NCBI GenBank assembly: GCA_025094145.1
Contig: JALLLS010000043.1
Span: forward strand, 227,802-291,801
Direction of reading: 5' to 3'
DNA length: 64,000 nt
Source: Spinellus fusiger
Lineage: Eukaryota; Mucoromycota; Mucoromycetes; Mucorales; Phycomycetaceae
The first letter of the stretch is position 1. Every line of letters begins with the position of its first letter. Positions 36,926-47,841 of the stretch are shown piece after piece. Made by a program: the position numbers and the translations under genes. A model generated the notes under the pieces. The model was not told the DNA's origin. It made no database searches and worked only from the letters and a program-made list of their open reading frames with translations.

Positions 36926-37345
36926 ACCATCAAGATATACTACAATTGTAGTGCTCAAGGGAAAGATAATATTGTTTCCAATATCATCCTTAAGACCCAA
37001 GTCAAAGAAAGAGGAAAAATTGTGAGTTTCTTTGGCAAAAGCCAGATGTTGTGGTTGTGGGTGTAAGGGTGAGGTTTGGTCAGAGGCTAGTTTGAAGTTG
37101 TATGGAAGAACTGTGGCAATATTCTTCTCAATGGCAACAATCTTACCAAAGACAGGCAAGACAGCAGAAGACAACAAAAACAAACCAGCAAGACCAACAA
37201 CAATACTTTTGGAGCTGCTGTTATTATCAGCAAGCTCACAGGAGAGAACAAGAGGACAGAACTGTTGGAACAGCTTAACCTTGGTACCAGCAGTGAGAAG
37301 ACCACCTGTTAAATTTGAAAAAGAATTAATCAGACTCAAGAACAA
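36800..37345 (-). CDS. Unrecognised 181-codon frame in repeat DNA
   Basis: An open frame overlapping the end of R1 copy 2. The product has hydrophobic stretches (IVVGLAGLFLLSSAVLPVFG) and no motif I can name. It lies in CpG-free mobile-element DNA and is probably part of an undescribed repeat, or a chance frame favoured by that composition. Confidence 0.2.
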   Translation of the reverse strand: MFLSLINSFSNLTGGLLTAGTKVKLFQQFCPLVLSCELADNNSSSKSIVVGLAGLFLLSSAVLPVFGKIVAIEKNIATVLPYNFKLASDQTSPLHPQPQHLAFAKETHNFSSFFDLGLKDDIGNNIIFPLSTTIVVYLDGVVVVEAVDIQSMNECTVLNVSKFGSLFWTMTTRVNSVQVPQ

Positions 37346-37713
37346 GATACTTTTATTAAAACAATTTTACATGTCTATTTAGTATAAATAGACATGTGAC
37401 TGTGTTATTGAGAATAATCTATTACTGTTTTAGGATACTTGATAATGTTACAAATAAGGAAAGATTCTGTCCCTAGAAGCTAGAGAAGGGAAGATTATTG
37501 TCCATGCATTTTTTATAGAGAATGCTATTGAAAATTAGTCTTGTATCAGACATACCTTAGAATAAGTGTATAAGTAGTCTTTGGATTTTAAAGAATTAAG
37601 TCTTTAAGAAATATACCTTTTTACCAACTTAACACACCTCTTATTTTTTGGGCTTTTGAACAATAATAATGGCCTGTACAGTAGACTTTAATATGCAGTG
37701 TCTTAACTATGAA

Positions 37714-38554
37714 TTACGTTGTAGCAAGGAGACAATTTAATAATTGGTCTGTAACTGCTACCATTGTCTTCATGATTACAACACCACCATAGCCTGATAC
37801 CTGCCAGTACCCACCTTGGAAGATGTGTACAGACATGTACTTTTTCCCAAAGGAAACAGCAACATCTTGAGAGGGCAAGCATCTGTTGGTGAAGATTATC
37901 CTTTCATAGATAAACTTGTTGAATTGCTTGCCTCTTTCTGTTTCATAATGAATAAGCAAGGCAAAGCAAGTAATATCTTTACAAAGATGGCCAAGCAGAT
38001 GCATTTTTAAGGTGCCACTGATAACTGTCTTCTTCACAGACTTGCTTAGAGCTGGTAATGTATCATATTGAATGATTGCATTGGCCAACTCTTGTGTGAC
38101 ACACTTTACCTTGTCAACATAGGCATCCAGAGAGACTTTGATTCTTTGTACATAAAGAAGAGACACAAGAGAACCAAGTTTAACAAAACAATCAAGAATA
38201 ATTGCCTTTGGATAATTGTTGGTGATGAAGTCTTTTTGGATCAGTTGATTTAAAATAGTTGGCATCTGCTGCACAATTATTTTATAATCTCTTCCAAGAT
38301 AAGAACCACACAGGCAGAATGGGGTGTGGTGCTTTCTTGAGAAAGCCTTTGAGTTGTACTGAAAGAAGCTTTCTTCCAGATGCTTTACCTCCTTTTCAGT
38401 GTAGTAGGGTACCATACCAATCACAAGGTGTTTGGCAACACCAAGGAGGATGGTATGCAAGATTTCAACAGGACAATCCTTGGAGAGATCCCACAACTGG
38501 AGGGACAAGAGGGCTTTACCACCAGTTATCTTGTAGCCAGTGCTGGGGTTACTT
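37714..38554 (-). mobile_element. KDZ/Tnp2-like transposase fragment
   Basis: A 264-codon frame plus its upstream extension reads GYKITGGKALLSL then WDLSKDCPVEILHTILLGVAKHLV, a block typical of transposase-like proteins (KDZ/Tnp2 type) abundant in fungi, in which a kDtPVEiLHtiLLG motif is usual. Further on are MHLLGHL, KFIYERIIFTNR and PSQDVAVSFGKKY. It is cut exactly at the LTR copy B boundary (38,554), and its N-terminal part is not found in the window. Confidence 0.65.
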
Positions 38555-39132
38555 TGTGATTATTCAGACAAGTAGAAAATAACAAGACTGAACAAAGATA
38601 ATTTTTATTAAGTGAAGAGTGGTTTATTATTTATACTTTTTGTGGGTGCTTATCCTTCAGTGGTATTCTACCTTTTGGTAGTTAATGATTAGTCCATGGC
38701 ATAGCTTATTGATAGATGCAACCATATGGTTGGTGTAGATGATTTATCCTATAGTAGTTTACATAGGTGGAGCCTTATGGCTGGTGTAGGTGTTCTACCT
38801 AATGGTAGACTACATGTTGGAGCCTTATAGTTGGTTTATTGAATAAGCACACCATTATAGAGCCATCTATTATGTCTTCACTTTTAATTGCCTTTGATAG
38901 GTCTTATTTAATCCACTAAGGATTCATAGATGAAGGCAGCTCATTAAGTGTCCAATAATAATTTGAGCTTAGAAGGTTGATTTGTAGTTATGACCAATCA
39001 GTGAGATGATACAGAGATTTACTATGGTACTTGTGTGCACTCAAGCTTTCATAGAGTATTCTGAATGTCACAGCACACTACTTGTGTTAACCTATTCATA
39101 GAGAATCTTTGGATTGAAGTCAGAACACAACA
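38555..39132 (-). repeat. Solo LTR, family 1, copy B
   Basis: Plus-strand ends TGTGATTATTC and GAACACAACA. 578 bp, longer than the 529-bp norm because of an internal duplication of a GGAGCCTTATGG/GTAGACTACAT block near 38,770. Flanks TACTT and AATAC do not match, and the KDZ fragment on its left does not resume on its right, so a rearrangement through this LTR is likely. Confidence 0.85.
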
Positions 39133-39139
39133 AATACTA

Positions 39140-39700
39140 TTGGCTGCACATGTCTTCCCTTTTTGGAACATGCATTATCCTGTGTGGATACACACAGATA
39201 ATATAGTATAATGTTATGATAGGCAAGACAGCTGATCAGCTGGCTTAGTTAACAATGAGTTGCTGAGAAGTCATGTATAAAATAGATAGTCTCAAAGGAC
39301 TTGCATTCTTTAGAAGACATTATGTATATAAACCATAGGATAGACACCTTCAATAAACATCAAATTTTCCTTGTTATTTCTGAATCATATTGTAGAGGCT
39401 AAGCTTGCTCTAAGTATTGAAACAGACAGTAATACCCATTCTTTCACCTATTTTCTATTTTATCACAATCTCTATATCCGTCCCTGTAACACTATAGGTT
39501 ACATACACTCTTTTGTCCATTGTCACTATTGTTGGTGAATTCTCTTTGGTCTCTGTTCTCTATCTTTCAGAATATGCAGAAAGACCATTTTGTTAAGTAC
39601 ATCCCCCAATTCCCTCTTTTGTGTGTGGTCTTTGTGTTGGTAGCCAATCTCTCTCAAGACCTACTTACCTCTTAGATCTTTCACTGCCTATAATTACAAT
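39140..39700 (+). repeat. LTR family 3, partial copy
   Basis: Inverted match to the LTR at 35,976-36,735, including TGTAACCTATAGTGTTACAGG and a stretch ending in ATCCCCCAATTCCC. In sense orientation TATATAAACC is followed by CAATAAACATC. Its left end abuts LTR copy B. Confidence 0.65.
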
Positions 39701-41948
39701 AATTAATAAGATAAATGCTAATGCAATATATTGTCTTGGTTTAACATGTTCACTGTGAAGAGAACATAAAGACAAGACATGTATGTGCAATTGTACACTA
39801 GAATTTAGTATAAATAATCAAGTGCATTCAATGAATAAACATTATCTTCTATCTTCTCTTTTATTCTTCTTCTTTGATCTACGTGGGCTTCAGTGCAAAC
39901 CAAGAACCACTAGCTATTCCACTCTGTGCACATACCTCCAGGCTTAGAACAATTCTGTCCAAATTAGGGAACAACAAGCACTGATGCATGTGGTACTTAT
40001 GGGTGTGTGTATGATGGATAGAAAGGTAGAGTAATAGGGTAAGAAAAGGGTTCAGAATAGAAATTGGAGGTAGGGTTTGTGAACAAATAAAAAGGGTAGG
40101 GGAATAGTCTGTTCAATTGAATAGACTATGAAAACAAATAAGAATGATACTTTGCAACACAATGGTGAAGCAAAAGGAAACAGATAAAAGGGGAAAAACA
40201 GTACATGCAGGTACAAAATAACAGAATGCAATCAATACTTTGCTAAGAATTGATTCGTAAATAACAATGATACTTCACAAGAAAACACAGTAGCACTGCC
40301 CACAACTTGTATCAGAAGATATCAAAAGATAATAATGAAAGAATAAAAGATAATAGAAGATCTTGGAGTAGTATTCAACAATTTATTTCAGTTCTTGGTT
40401 AATGGGATATTTATACTAAAGAACTAAATGTTAAAATAGAGAATGATTTCATAAGAAATCAATCTTAGAGAAAATGAATTACAACAATTGCATTGTTACT
40501 ATATCATAGATGAATAATAACTACAAATTTAATAAACTATACTAGCATTGTTACAAGAATACATCATAACAATGATTCTTCAGGAGAAAACAAAAAAGAA
40601 AAAGAAACTAAAATAGTGCCATTGAGGTGAACTCATAGTAATGAAGTTATCCACTGCAAAAGCAACTAAAATAGCATAAAAAAATACATTATAGAAAAGA
40701 GAAAACAAGTTTAGGTAGAAAACAGAATAGTATAAGAAAAAGAGTAAAGAAAGAAAAAAGATTGTGGGACAAGAGCATTGATCTCTTTACCAAGTACAGA
40801 AAACATCAGAAACATATTGATTTCCAAAAGAGGAAGAAAAGAGAAGATCAACACAAAAAGGAAAGAAAGAGAAACAGAACCAAAAAGAAAATAGTTGAGG
40901 AACAGAGAAATTTGTAAAGTCAATTCCCTGCACTACACCTGGCAGTCACTGAGGCTGCAAACATCACAACACCACGTGCCAGCACAATGATGCATGTGGT
41001 ATTTAGTGATATGTGACAGGTGGATAAAAAGATAGAAATAAAGGTTAAAATAAAGATTATCACTGATAATGGAGGGAAATGGGTTTGGGGAAAAAGGGGA
41101 ATAGTCTCTTCAAAAGAATTGACTATCTAAAATAAAATGAAATTTACACCCACAAGTAAATGTAAAAGAGAAAGGGATATTGTAGGATACAAATATAAAA
41201 GAAAACAGTGAACAACAAGTTCACAAGGAAAACAGTACAATCAAGAATACGCAGAGACTGACTTGTACAAAACACAATGGATAATTCACAAGTAGAAATC
41301 AACAAAATGATACACTTGTCTCTGAAAGATCCAATTGAAATAGAAGAATAAGATAACAAAATAAAAGAATAAGAAATATTCAGAAAGAAGTATCAAGATA
41401 GAATTTGACAATGTTTATTAGTAAAAATAACTAGGAGTATTTATACTAATAGACAATAAGGTAAAAATATAATGGAGTCAATTCATATAAGCATTGTAGA
41501 GTGTAGTAATAGTGCAATTCTTAATGTGATTATACTATTACATAGCTTACAATAATATCAATGGGATAATAGAATAAAATAAGATGAAATATGCCACAAA
41601 ATAAGGTTAACACTACTGAATTACCAAAAGAATGGTAATTAATAAAATGAAAAGTGTGGACTGAAAAAGGGAAAATATAGAAAAGTGTGGTGTAGAAGAA
41701 AAGTATGGACTGAAAATAGAAAAATAGAGAAACATAGTGCAAAAAAAGGAAAAGAAAAGTGCACACCAAAAAAGGGAAAAAGGAGGAAACAGAAAGACAA
41801 GGAAAACTTAGCAATTCTGTCTTTGCTGGACAGAGGAGAACTGTGACACACGTCATGGTTTGGTACCAAACAAAAGAGAAGCATGGCCCATTCCATCTTC
41901 TTGGTGGCTAAAGGGGTAAAAGCTCACACACACCGTGTCAGCAAATAT
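39701..41948. repeat. Two diverged, adjacent ~1-kb repeat copies
   Basis: The segments from about 39,960 and from about 40,960 share landmarks in the same order: a CACTGATGCATGTGG-type start, GTGGATAAAAAGATAG, GGGGAATAGTCT then GACTAT, a long A/G-rich stretch with many AAAGAAA runs, and a TTTATACTAA motif. They look like tandem copies of a non-coding element or internal LTR-element DNA. An LTR-like TATAAATAATC ... AATAAAC stretch lies at 39,815. No protein seen. Confidence 0.5.
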
Positions 41949-42021
41949 GCTTCCGTGGCGCAATTGGCAGCGCGTCTGACTGTTAATCAGGAGGTTGGTG
42001 GTTCGAGCCCACCCGGGAGCG
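41949..42021 (+). tRNA. tRNA-Asn (anticodon GTT)
   Basis: 73 nt, no intron, complete cloverleaf. The acceptor stem GCTTCCG pairs with CGGGAGC (one T-G wobble), discriminator G. D stem GCGC/GCGC, anticodon stem TCTGA/TCAGG with loop CTGTTAA (anticodon GTT), T stem GGTGG/CCACC with loop TTCGAGC. A TTTT terminator follows 12 nt later. It carries seven CpGs, standing out from CpG-poor surroundings. CCA is not encoded, as expected in a eukaryote. Confidence 0.95.
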
Positions 42022-42033
42022 CAATCCTGTCTC

Positions 42034-42037
42034 TTTT
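42034..42037 (+). terminator. RNA polymerase III terminator of tRNA-Asn
   Basis: TTTT, 12 nt past the tRNA 3' end; the first T-run of sufficient length downstream. Confidence 0.75.
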
Positions 42038-42475
42038 GATACATTTACACCCGATTGATTTTTTAATACTTCCCTAGATTTTAATTAAAAAAAACCTTTT
42101 TATTTTTTTGCATAAAACTCTTATTCTTTTTAAATATTATTAAACCAACATAACATGTCATATAGATTTTCAGAAAGTTACACTTGTGGAGAATATGATA
42201 AAGCAGAAAATAAAAAGCTATGGGGCATCTATCACTAGTTTAAGTCTGAATTAAAATTAACTGTCATTGTGAGTGTAGTCAAGATTTTTTTTTGTATAAG
42301 ACACTTTTTATTGAGCATCTTTACGCAGTCACCCCTTGTACTGAGAGGTCTGACTGGGAAAATATATTAGACACAAGTCACTTTCAGAGATTAGAGAAAA
42401 AGAAAAAGAAAAGAAAACTAGCTAAACAAAAGGAGTATATAGGAGAAAAGGGCATAAAGTTAAATAAACACTAGA
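42038..42475. other. Spacer between tRNA-Asn and the LINE 3' end
   Basis: AT-rich, no gene. It probably includes the 3' UTR of the minus-strand LINE that ends at 42,476. An A/G-rich tract near 42,395-42,470 may be its tail region. Confidence 0.4.
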
Positions 42476-45445
42476 CTATGACATGTCTTTGTTTTTGCAG
42501 GTAAGGGTGGTAAGAAGGGATTGGGCATGTTCAGAGACAGTGGAGGTAAGGAAAGGAGAGTTGTGGAAGTGGCTGGCCCAGTAGCCATGCCAAATTGCCT
42601 GTAGTACCACTCCATAGACTTGACTACTAGTCAGAGGTCCTTTGGGAGGAAGAGAAAAGGAATGTAAATGTTGGATAGTATCTGCTTGCAAAGGAGTGTA
42701 TATGTTGAGCCAATATGGCAAAACAGACATCCAGACAGGCCAAACCCTTGGAAAAGTCACTAAGAAATGTTTGGGACTGTGGCAAGGGTGAGAGCATAGG
42801 CAGCAAGAGGGAGAAAGGATGATGGTGGGCATAATGTGGTGTAGGAGTGACAAGGAGGACAGTTTGCCATACAACAGGCAAAACCAAACATTCCTTGCCA
42901 CATGTGACATAGGTGCCTTCCAAAAGGCTTTCCACTTGTTGGGTGGAAGTGAGGCACCAGGAGAAGAGTTTGGCATAGGTGTTGTATAGCATAGTGAGCG
43001 GAAGACTTGTGATGAAAAGGAGTGCATAAGTAGCAAGTTGAAGAAAGATGTTGTGAGGGGAGAAGAAGGAATATTCACAGTATCAGAATATAATGACTGT
43101 GGGTTCATATGAGGAGTGCATGAGTGGATGAAGAATGGAGGGTGGATGATGTGATGGTTATCCCCATCATGGAAGAAATGAGAGAGGAGGTAAGGGTGCA
43201 TTGGCCAATCTGTCCAAGGACAACATTGTAAGGATTGTGTGGGGAGGTCATAATAATAAGCATTGGCAACTGTAAGGTTTTTGAGGCCTGGCCTAGCTGG
43301 AGTGGGGTCAGTGGTTGATGATATCCATATGGATGACAGGGGAAGGCAAAGACATGTAGCAGGAGAAAAGTCACTGCACAATTGTGGGAGGGGAAGATGG
43401 CCAAAAGCCAAGAAAAGAAGATTAAGTGAATGTGAATGGGGCAGATGTAAAGCAGAACAAAAAGCAGGAAAAAAGAAAAGAAAGACATAATCAGGGGCAT
43501 AGAAAGAAGAAGAAAGAGACATATAATAAGAAAAATAGGCACAAAGCCAGAGAATTGGAAGGGGAGCATATTGGGTGACAGGACAAAGGAGAGAAAGGAG
43601 CCAACAAAACTGGAGGGAGGCCTGTTGAGTGGACGGATCCAGCACACCAAGACCACCACAGTGACAAGGGAGACATATGTTGACATAGCTGATGGGAGGA
43701 AGCATTCTTCTCATCAGGAACTTACTTACCATAGATTTTAGCTTGGCATAAAAGGAGACAGAAAACCAGACAAGACAGAGAACATGCCAGAGCTTGGAGA
43801 GAACCAAAGTGTTAACCACAGTGGCTCTACCTCAAACTGACAGGAATCGTTGTGAATGAATGTGGAGTGCTTGCTGGATGGTGGCAAGTAGTTGGGTGGC
43901 ATAGGTGTTGTGTTGTAAAGGAGTGTGGATGAGGGGATAACCAAGGTAAATGAGTGGAGAAGGAGAAGAGTGGTCTATCCAAGAGGGAATAACAGCTCTT
44001 GTAAGTGGCTCATGCCATTCAGGCAGAGGAGCACTGGAGAGGGAAAAGGCATGGGTTTTGTTGAGGTTAGCATGGGCATTGGAGGCAAGGCTGTAGGTGT
44101 CAAGGTGGTGGCAAAGGCAAGTGAGGTCAGAGGGTGTGCTGGGGCAGGCAAGGATGTTGTCAGCATAAGCAAGTACTTTGAGGCATAAGGGAGGTGAGGC
44201 ATAGGGAATAGAATGACTTCTGAAGAGAGGATCATCTTGGATGGCAAGAAGGAGCAGTTTGAGGACAAAATTTAAAAGGACTGGAGATAATGGGTCTCCC
44301 TGCCTGAGACCTCTTGCTTGGGTGACAGGATCAGAAAGGTGCCCATTAATATTGATGCAGATTTTTGTCTTGAAAAAGAGGGAGGCAATGGAGGTGACAA
44401 GGGAAGGAGGGAAACAAAAATAGGTAAGGATGGACTGGAGGTAAGAAGGATGGACATGGTCATAAGCCTTCTCTTGGTCACAAAGGATGCCAATGATGGG
44501 GGAATAAGAGGAAGAGGCATGCTCCATTGCTAACTTGATCATTAGACCATTATCAGCAATGAAGCAAGAAGGGAGGAAGCCAGTTTGGTAGGGATTAATG
44601 AGTGTCTTTGCTACCCAGACCATCCTAGAGTTCAGCATCCATATAAACACTTTAGTGTCACAATTGATCAGAGAAAGGGGGCACCAGTTGCAAAAGAGAG
44701 TAAGATCACTTTTCTTGGGTAGGAGGCACATAGTAGTGTCCATCCAAGAAGAGGGAAATAGGGAGAGGGAAAGGGCATTGTTGTAAAGATGGGTAATGAG
44801 TGTGGTATAGAGAGGGTGGGCATAAACAAGGAAAAGGATTGGATAAAGAAGACCATCTGGACCAGGACTGCTAGCTTTGGGGCTGCGAGATACACTGTCA
44901 CAGATGTCATGGATGGTAAAGGGAAGGAGAAGGAAGGATTGTTGATCTGCTGTGAGTTGGCAGTCAGGAGTGATGTGATCCAGCAATTGAGATGTGGCAG
45001 TGGGGTTGGTGGGTTCAGGGGAAAAGAGAGTTGTATAAAAGGAATGTGCTGTGTCTGTCATAGTAGGAGTGGTGCATAGGTTGTTGGTAACTGGATGTTG
45101 GAGGGAGGGCATATGTTGGAGGGAGGCACATTGGGAGATGGTATTCTTGAGGAAACTGGCAGATTTCTCACCTTCTTCTTACCAATATTTGCCAGCTTAA
45201 AGAGATGAGATATCCACCAGTTCCTGTTGGAGGGTGGCAATTTGCTGGTCAAGGGAAGGAAGGACTTGGTGGAGAATGGCAAGAGGAGGTTTGCTACAAA
45301 GCAGCTTGTTATGCTTACTCTGCAGCATCTTCAATTGCTTGTCTCACCATGGAACATGCTTCTGGCTAAACTTCTTGGCCACACGTTACACTGCCTGCTT
45401 CACTGTTTCCCAATTGACTTGCACCAAAGGAGAAGTGAGAGAAGG
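42476..45445 (-). mobile_element. LINE ORF2, linker and reverse transcriptase part (inactivated)
   Basis: The C-terminal two-thirds of a Tad-like LINE ORF2. The frame 45112-42476 is open except for one TGA (43832-43834), where related elements have Arg (SVxGRATVVNTLVLSKLWH). RT motifs: SSPGPDGLLYPI, QTGFLPS, CDQEKAYDHV, ARGLRQGDPLSPVL, then LAYADNILA, in which the second catalytic Asp of YADD is Asn. The linker (45113-45445) has further stops (VPW-stop-DKQL). The ORF continues into the endonuclease, which is now inverted beyond LTR copy C. The stop and the YADN change both fit CpG decay (CGA to TGA; GAC-GAC to GAC-AAC). Confidence 0.9.
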
Positions 45446-45974
45446 TGTGATTATTCAGACAAGTAGAAAGTAACAAGACTGAACAAAGATAATTTTTATT
45501 AAGTGAAGAGTGGTTCATTATTTATACTTTTTTGTGGGTGCTTATCCTTCAGTGGCATTCTACCTTTTGGTAGTTAATGATTAGTCCATGGCATAGCTTA
45601 TTGATAGATGCAACCATATGGTTGGTGTAGATGATTTATCCTATGGTAGTTTACATAGGTGTAGCCTTATGGTTGGTTCATTGAATAAGCACACCATTAT
45701 AGAGCCATCTATTATGTCTTCACTTTTAATTGCCTTTGATAGGTCTTATTTAATCCACTAAGGATTTATAGATGAAGGCAGCTCATTAAGTGTCCAATAA
45801 TAATTTGAGCTTAGAAGGTTGATTTGTAGTTACAACCAATCAGTGAGATGATACAGAGATGTACTATGGTACTTGTGTGCACTCAAGCTTTCATAGAGTA
45901 TTCTGAATGTCACAGCACACTACTTGTGTTGACCAATTCATGAAGAATCTTTGGATTGAAGTTGGAACATGACA
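45446..45974 (-). repeat. Solo LTR, family 1, copy C (inversion breakpoint)
   Basis: 529 bp, plus-strand ends TGTGATTATTC and GGAACATGACA. Left flank GAAGG (45441-45445), right flank CCCAC (45975-45979): they do not match each other, but each matches the opposite flank of copy D. Sense orientation is minus. Confidence 0.95.
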
Positions 45975-46487
45975 CCCACCAACAACTGCACTTACTGGTT
46001 GTGCCAAGAAACTGGCCATTCTAAGGCCAACTGTCCTTGCAGAAATGCCCGCAGCACCAAGACCTGCAAGCACCAGCCCTCTATGGAGATAAATCCAGAG
46101 GTTCAAGCAACTGCTGTAGTGAACACAGAGGAGGAGAGGGATGATCCAATGGAGGGTCAAACGGTCCCAGAAAGCCCCAGGGAAGCCCCAGAGCCCCAGG
46201 TAGTAACAGCAGTATTAGCCATGGAAGGGGAGGAGGAGGTGTTGCCCTCTCCTGGCCATGGTGTAATCATGGCCAAACAGGTCAAACAGGTTGAGGAGCA
46301 ACCACAGATGGAGACCCCTGCCACCAAAAGGCAGAAGACAAAGGAGCTCCTTCCTAGGGTGACTAGGTCTGCCCTCTCTGCTACCACCAAGCCCACCACC
46401 CACATCCCTGGAGTACAGGCCAAGCCTGCTTCAACCCCTGCCATTCCTTCTGCTGGAACAACACCAGCAACTACACTAACATCCTAG
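45975..46487 (+). mobile_element. LINE ORF1 C-terminal part with zinc knuckle (inverted)
   Basis: Continues the ORF1 whose N-terminus lies on the minus strand at 47,842-48,562. Starts PTNNC and carries YWLCQETGHSKANC, a CCHC knuckle whose first Cys reads Tyr (TAC), or alternatively one with unusual C-x4-C spacing. The rest is Pro/Thr/Glu-rich and ends with TAG just before the ORF2 start. It stands on the plus strand because the segment 45,975-47,312 has been inverted. Confidence 0.8.
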
Positions 46488-46488
46488 G

Positions 46489-47312
46489 ATGTTGGCCCTT
46501 CCTCTTTCTGTCAGCATTGCCAGCATCAACTGCAATAGCTTGACTAAAATATCTGATCCTTCTTGTTGTTCAGACTTCATTTCCTTTCATTGCCAATCCT
46601 CTTTCAACATCATTGCCCTTCAAGAAACATATGTCACATCACTTCAACTTGCCACCCTCCTTCACCAACAATTCCACACCCACTCTTCCCTATGGACATA
46701 CCATTGTGGTATTGTTTCTCTCTCTCCTCATCTTCATTTTGACCACATACCCTTACCAGAGGATGATTATGCCCTGCTGGTCAAGGTAAGTCATGTTTCT
46801 TCCTTTTATGATCCTTTCTATGCCCTTGTTCTTTATGCCCCTGCTAGTTCTCTTCCTCAACAAAGAGATTTTTTTCATGACCTTTGTTCCTTTTCTATTT
46901 TACATGACCCACTCATTTGGGATTGCCTCTTTATTATGGGAGACTTCAACATGTCTCTTCACACTCCCTTCACTCATCCTCTTCTTATGCCCTGGTGTGA
47001 ATATCTCTCTTCATACTTTGTGGACTGTCACTATGCCCCTCCTTCTCCTCCATTACCTACCTTTAGGTGCAATGCCACTATCCTCTCTACCATTGACTAT
47101 ATTTATGCCCCCTCTTCTCTTTCTTCTTCCCTTAAGTCATCCAATGTTGAGCTGGTCTCATCCTCTTGGACTGATCATTCTCTTCTTTCTGCCTCCTTCT
47201 GCTTGGGTATTTTGCCCAGTGGAAAAGGCACCTGGCATGCTAATCCTCTCCTTGTCTCCAATCCTTCCTTCAAAGAACAGCTCTCTTCTACCCTCACTGA
47301 CCTCTTTCCTTC
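46489..47312 (+). mobile_element. LINE ORF2 N-terminal AP-endonuclease domain (inverted)
   Basis: An open frame of about 275 codons up to the LTR. It has the catalytic motifs of APE-type LINE endonucleases: SINCNSL (Asn), ALQETY (Glu), MGDFNM, TIDYIY and WTDHSLL (Asp-His). No stop interrupts it, so this domain is better preserved than the RT. The frame runs into LTR copy D, and in the pre-inversion order it would join the RT linker at 45,445. Confidence 0.88.
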
Positions 47313-47841
47313 TGTTGTGTTCCAATTTCAATCCAAAGATTCTTCATGAATTGGTCAACACAAGTAGTGTGCTGTGACATTCAGAATACTCTATGAAAGC
47401 TTGAGTGCACACAAGTACCATAGTACATCTCTGTATCATCTCACTGATTGGTTGTAACTACAAATCAACCTTCTAAGCTCAAATTATTATTGGACACTTA
47501 ATGAGCTGCCTTCATCTATAAATCCTTAGTGGATTAAATAAGACCTATCAAAGGCAATTAAAAGTGAAGACATAATAGATGGCTCTATAATGGTGTGCTT
47601 ATTCAATGAACCAACCATAAGGCTACACCTATGTAAACTACCATAGGATAAATCATCTACACCAACCATATGGTTGCATCTATCAATAAGCTATGCCATG
47701 GACTAATCATTAACTACCAAAAGGTAGAATGCCACTGAAGGATAAGCACCCACAAAAAAGTATAAATAATGAACCACTCTTCACTTAATAAAAATTATCT
47801 TTGTTCAGTCTTGTTACTTTCTACTTGTCTGAATAATCACA
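47313..47841 (+). repeat. Solo LTR, family 1, copy D (inversion breakpoint)
   Basis: 529 bp, plus-strand ends TGTTGTGTTCC and GAATAATCACA, opposite orientation to copy C. Flanks CCTTC (47308-47312) and GTGGG (47842-47846) are the reverse complements of GAAGG and CCCAC at copy C. Sense features: GTATAAATAATG followed by TTAATAAAAATT. Confidence 0.95.

Noticed and set aside
45446..47841. Inverted repeats read as a single large foldback or DNA transposon
   Set aside because: Each arm is a complete 529-bp LTR with known solo copies elsewhere, and the enclosed DNA is LINE sequence, so inversion explains it better.
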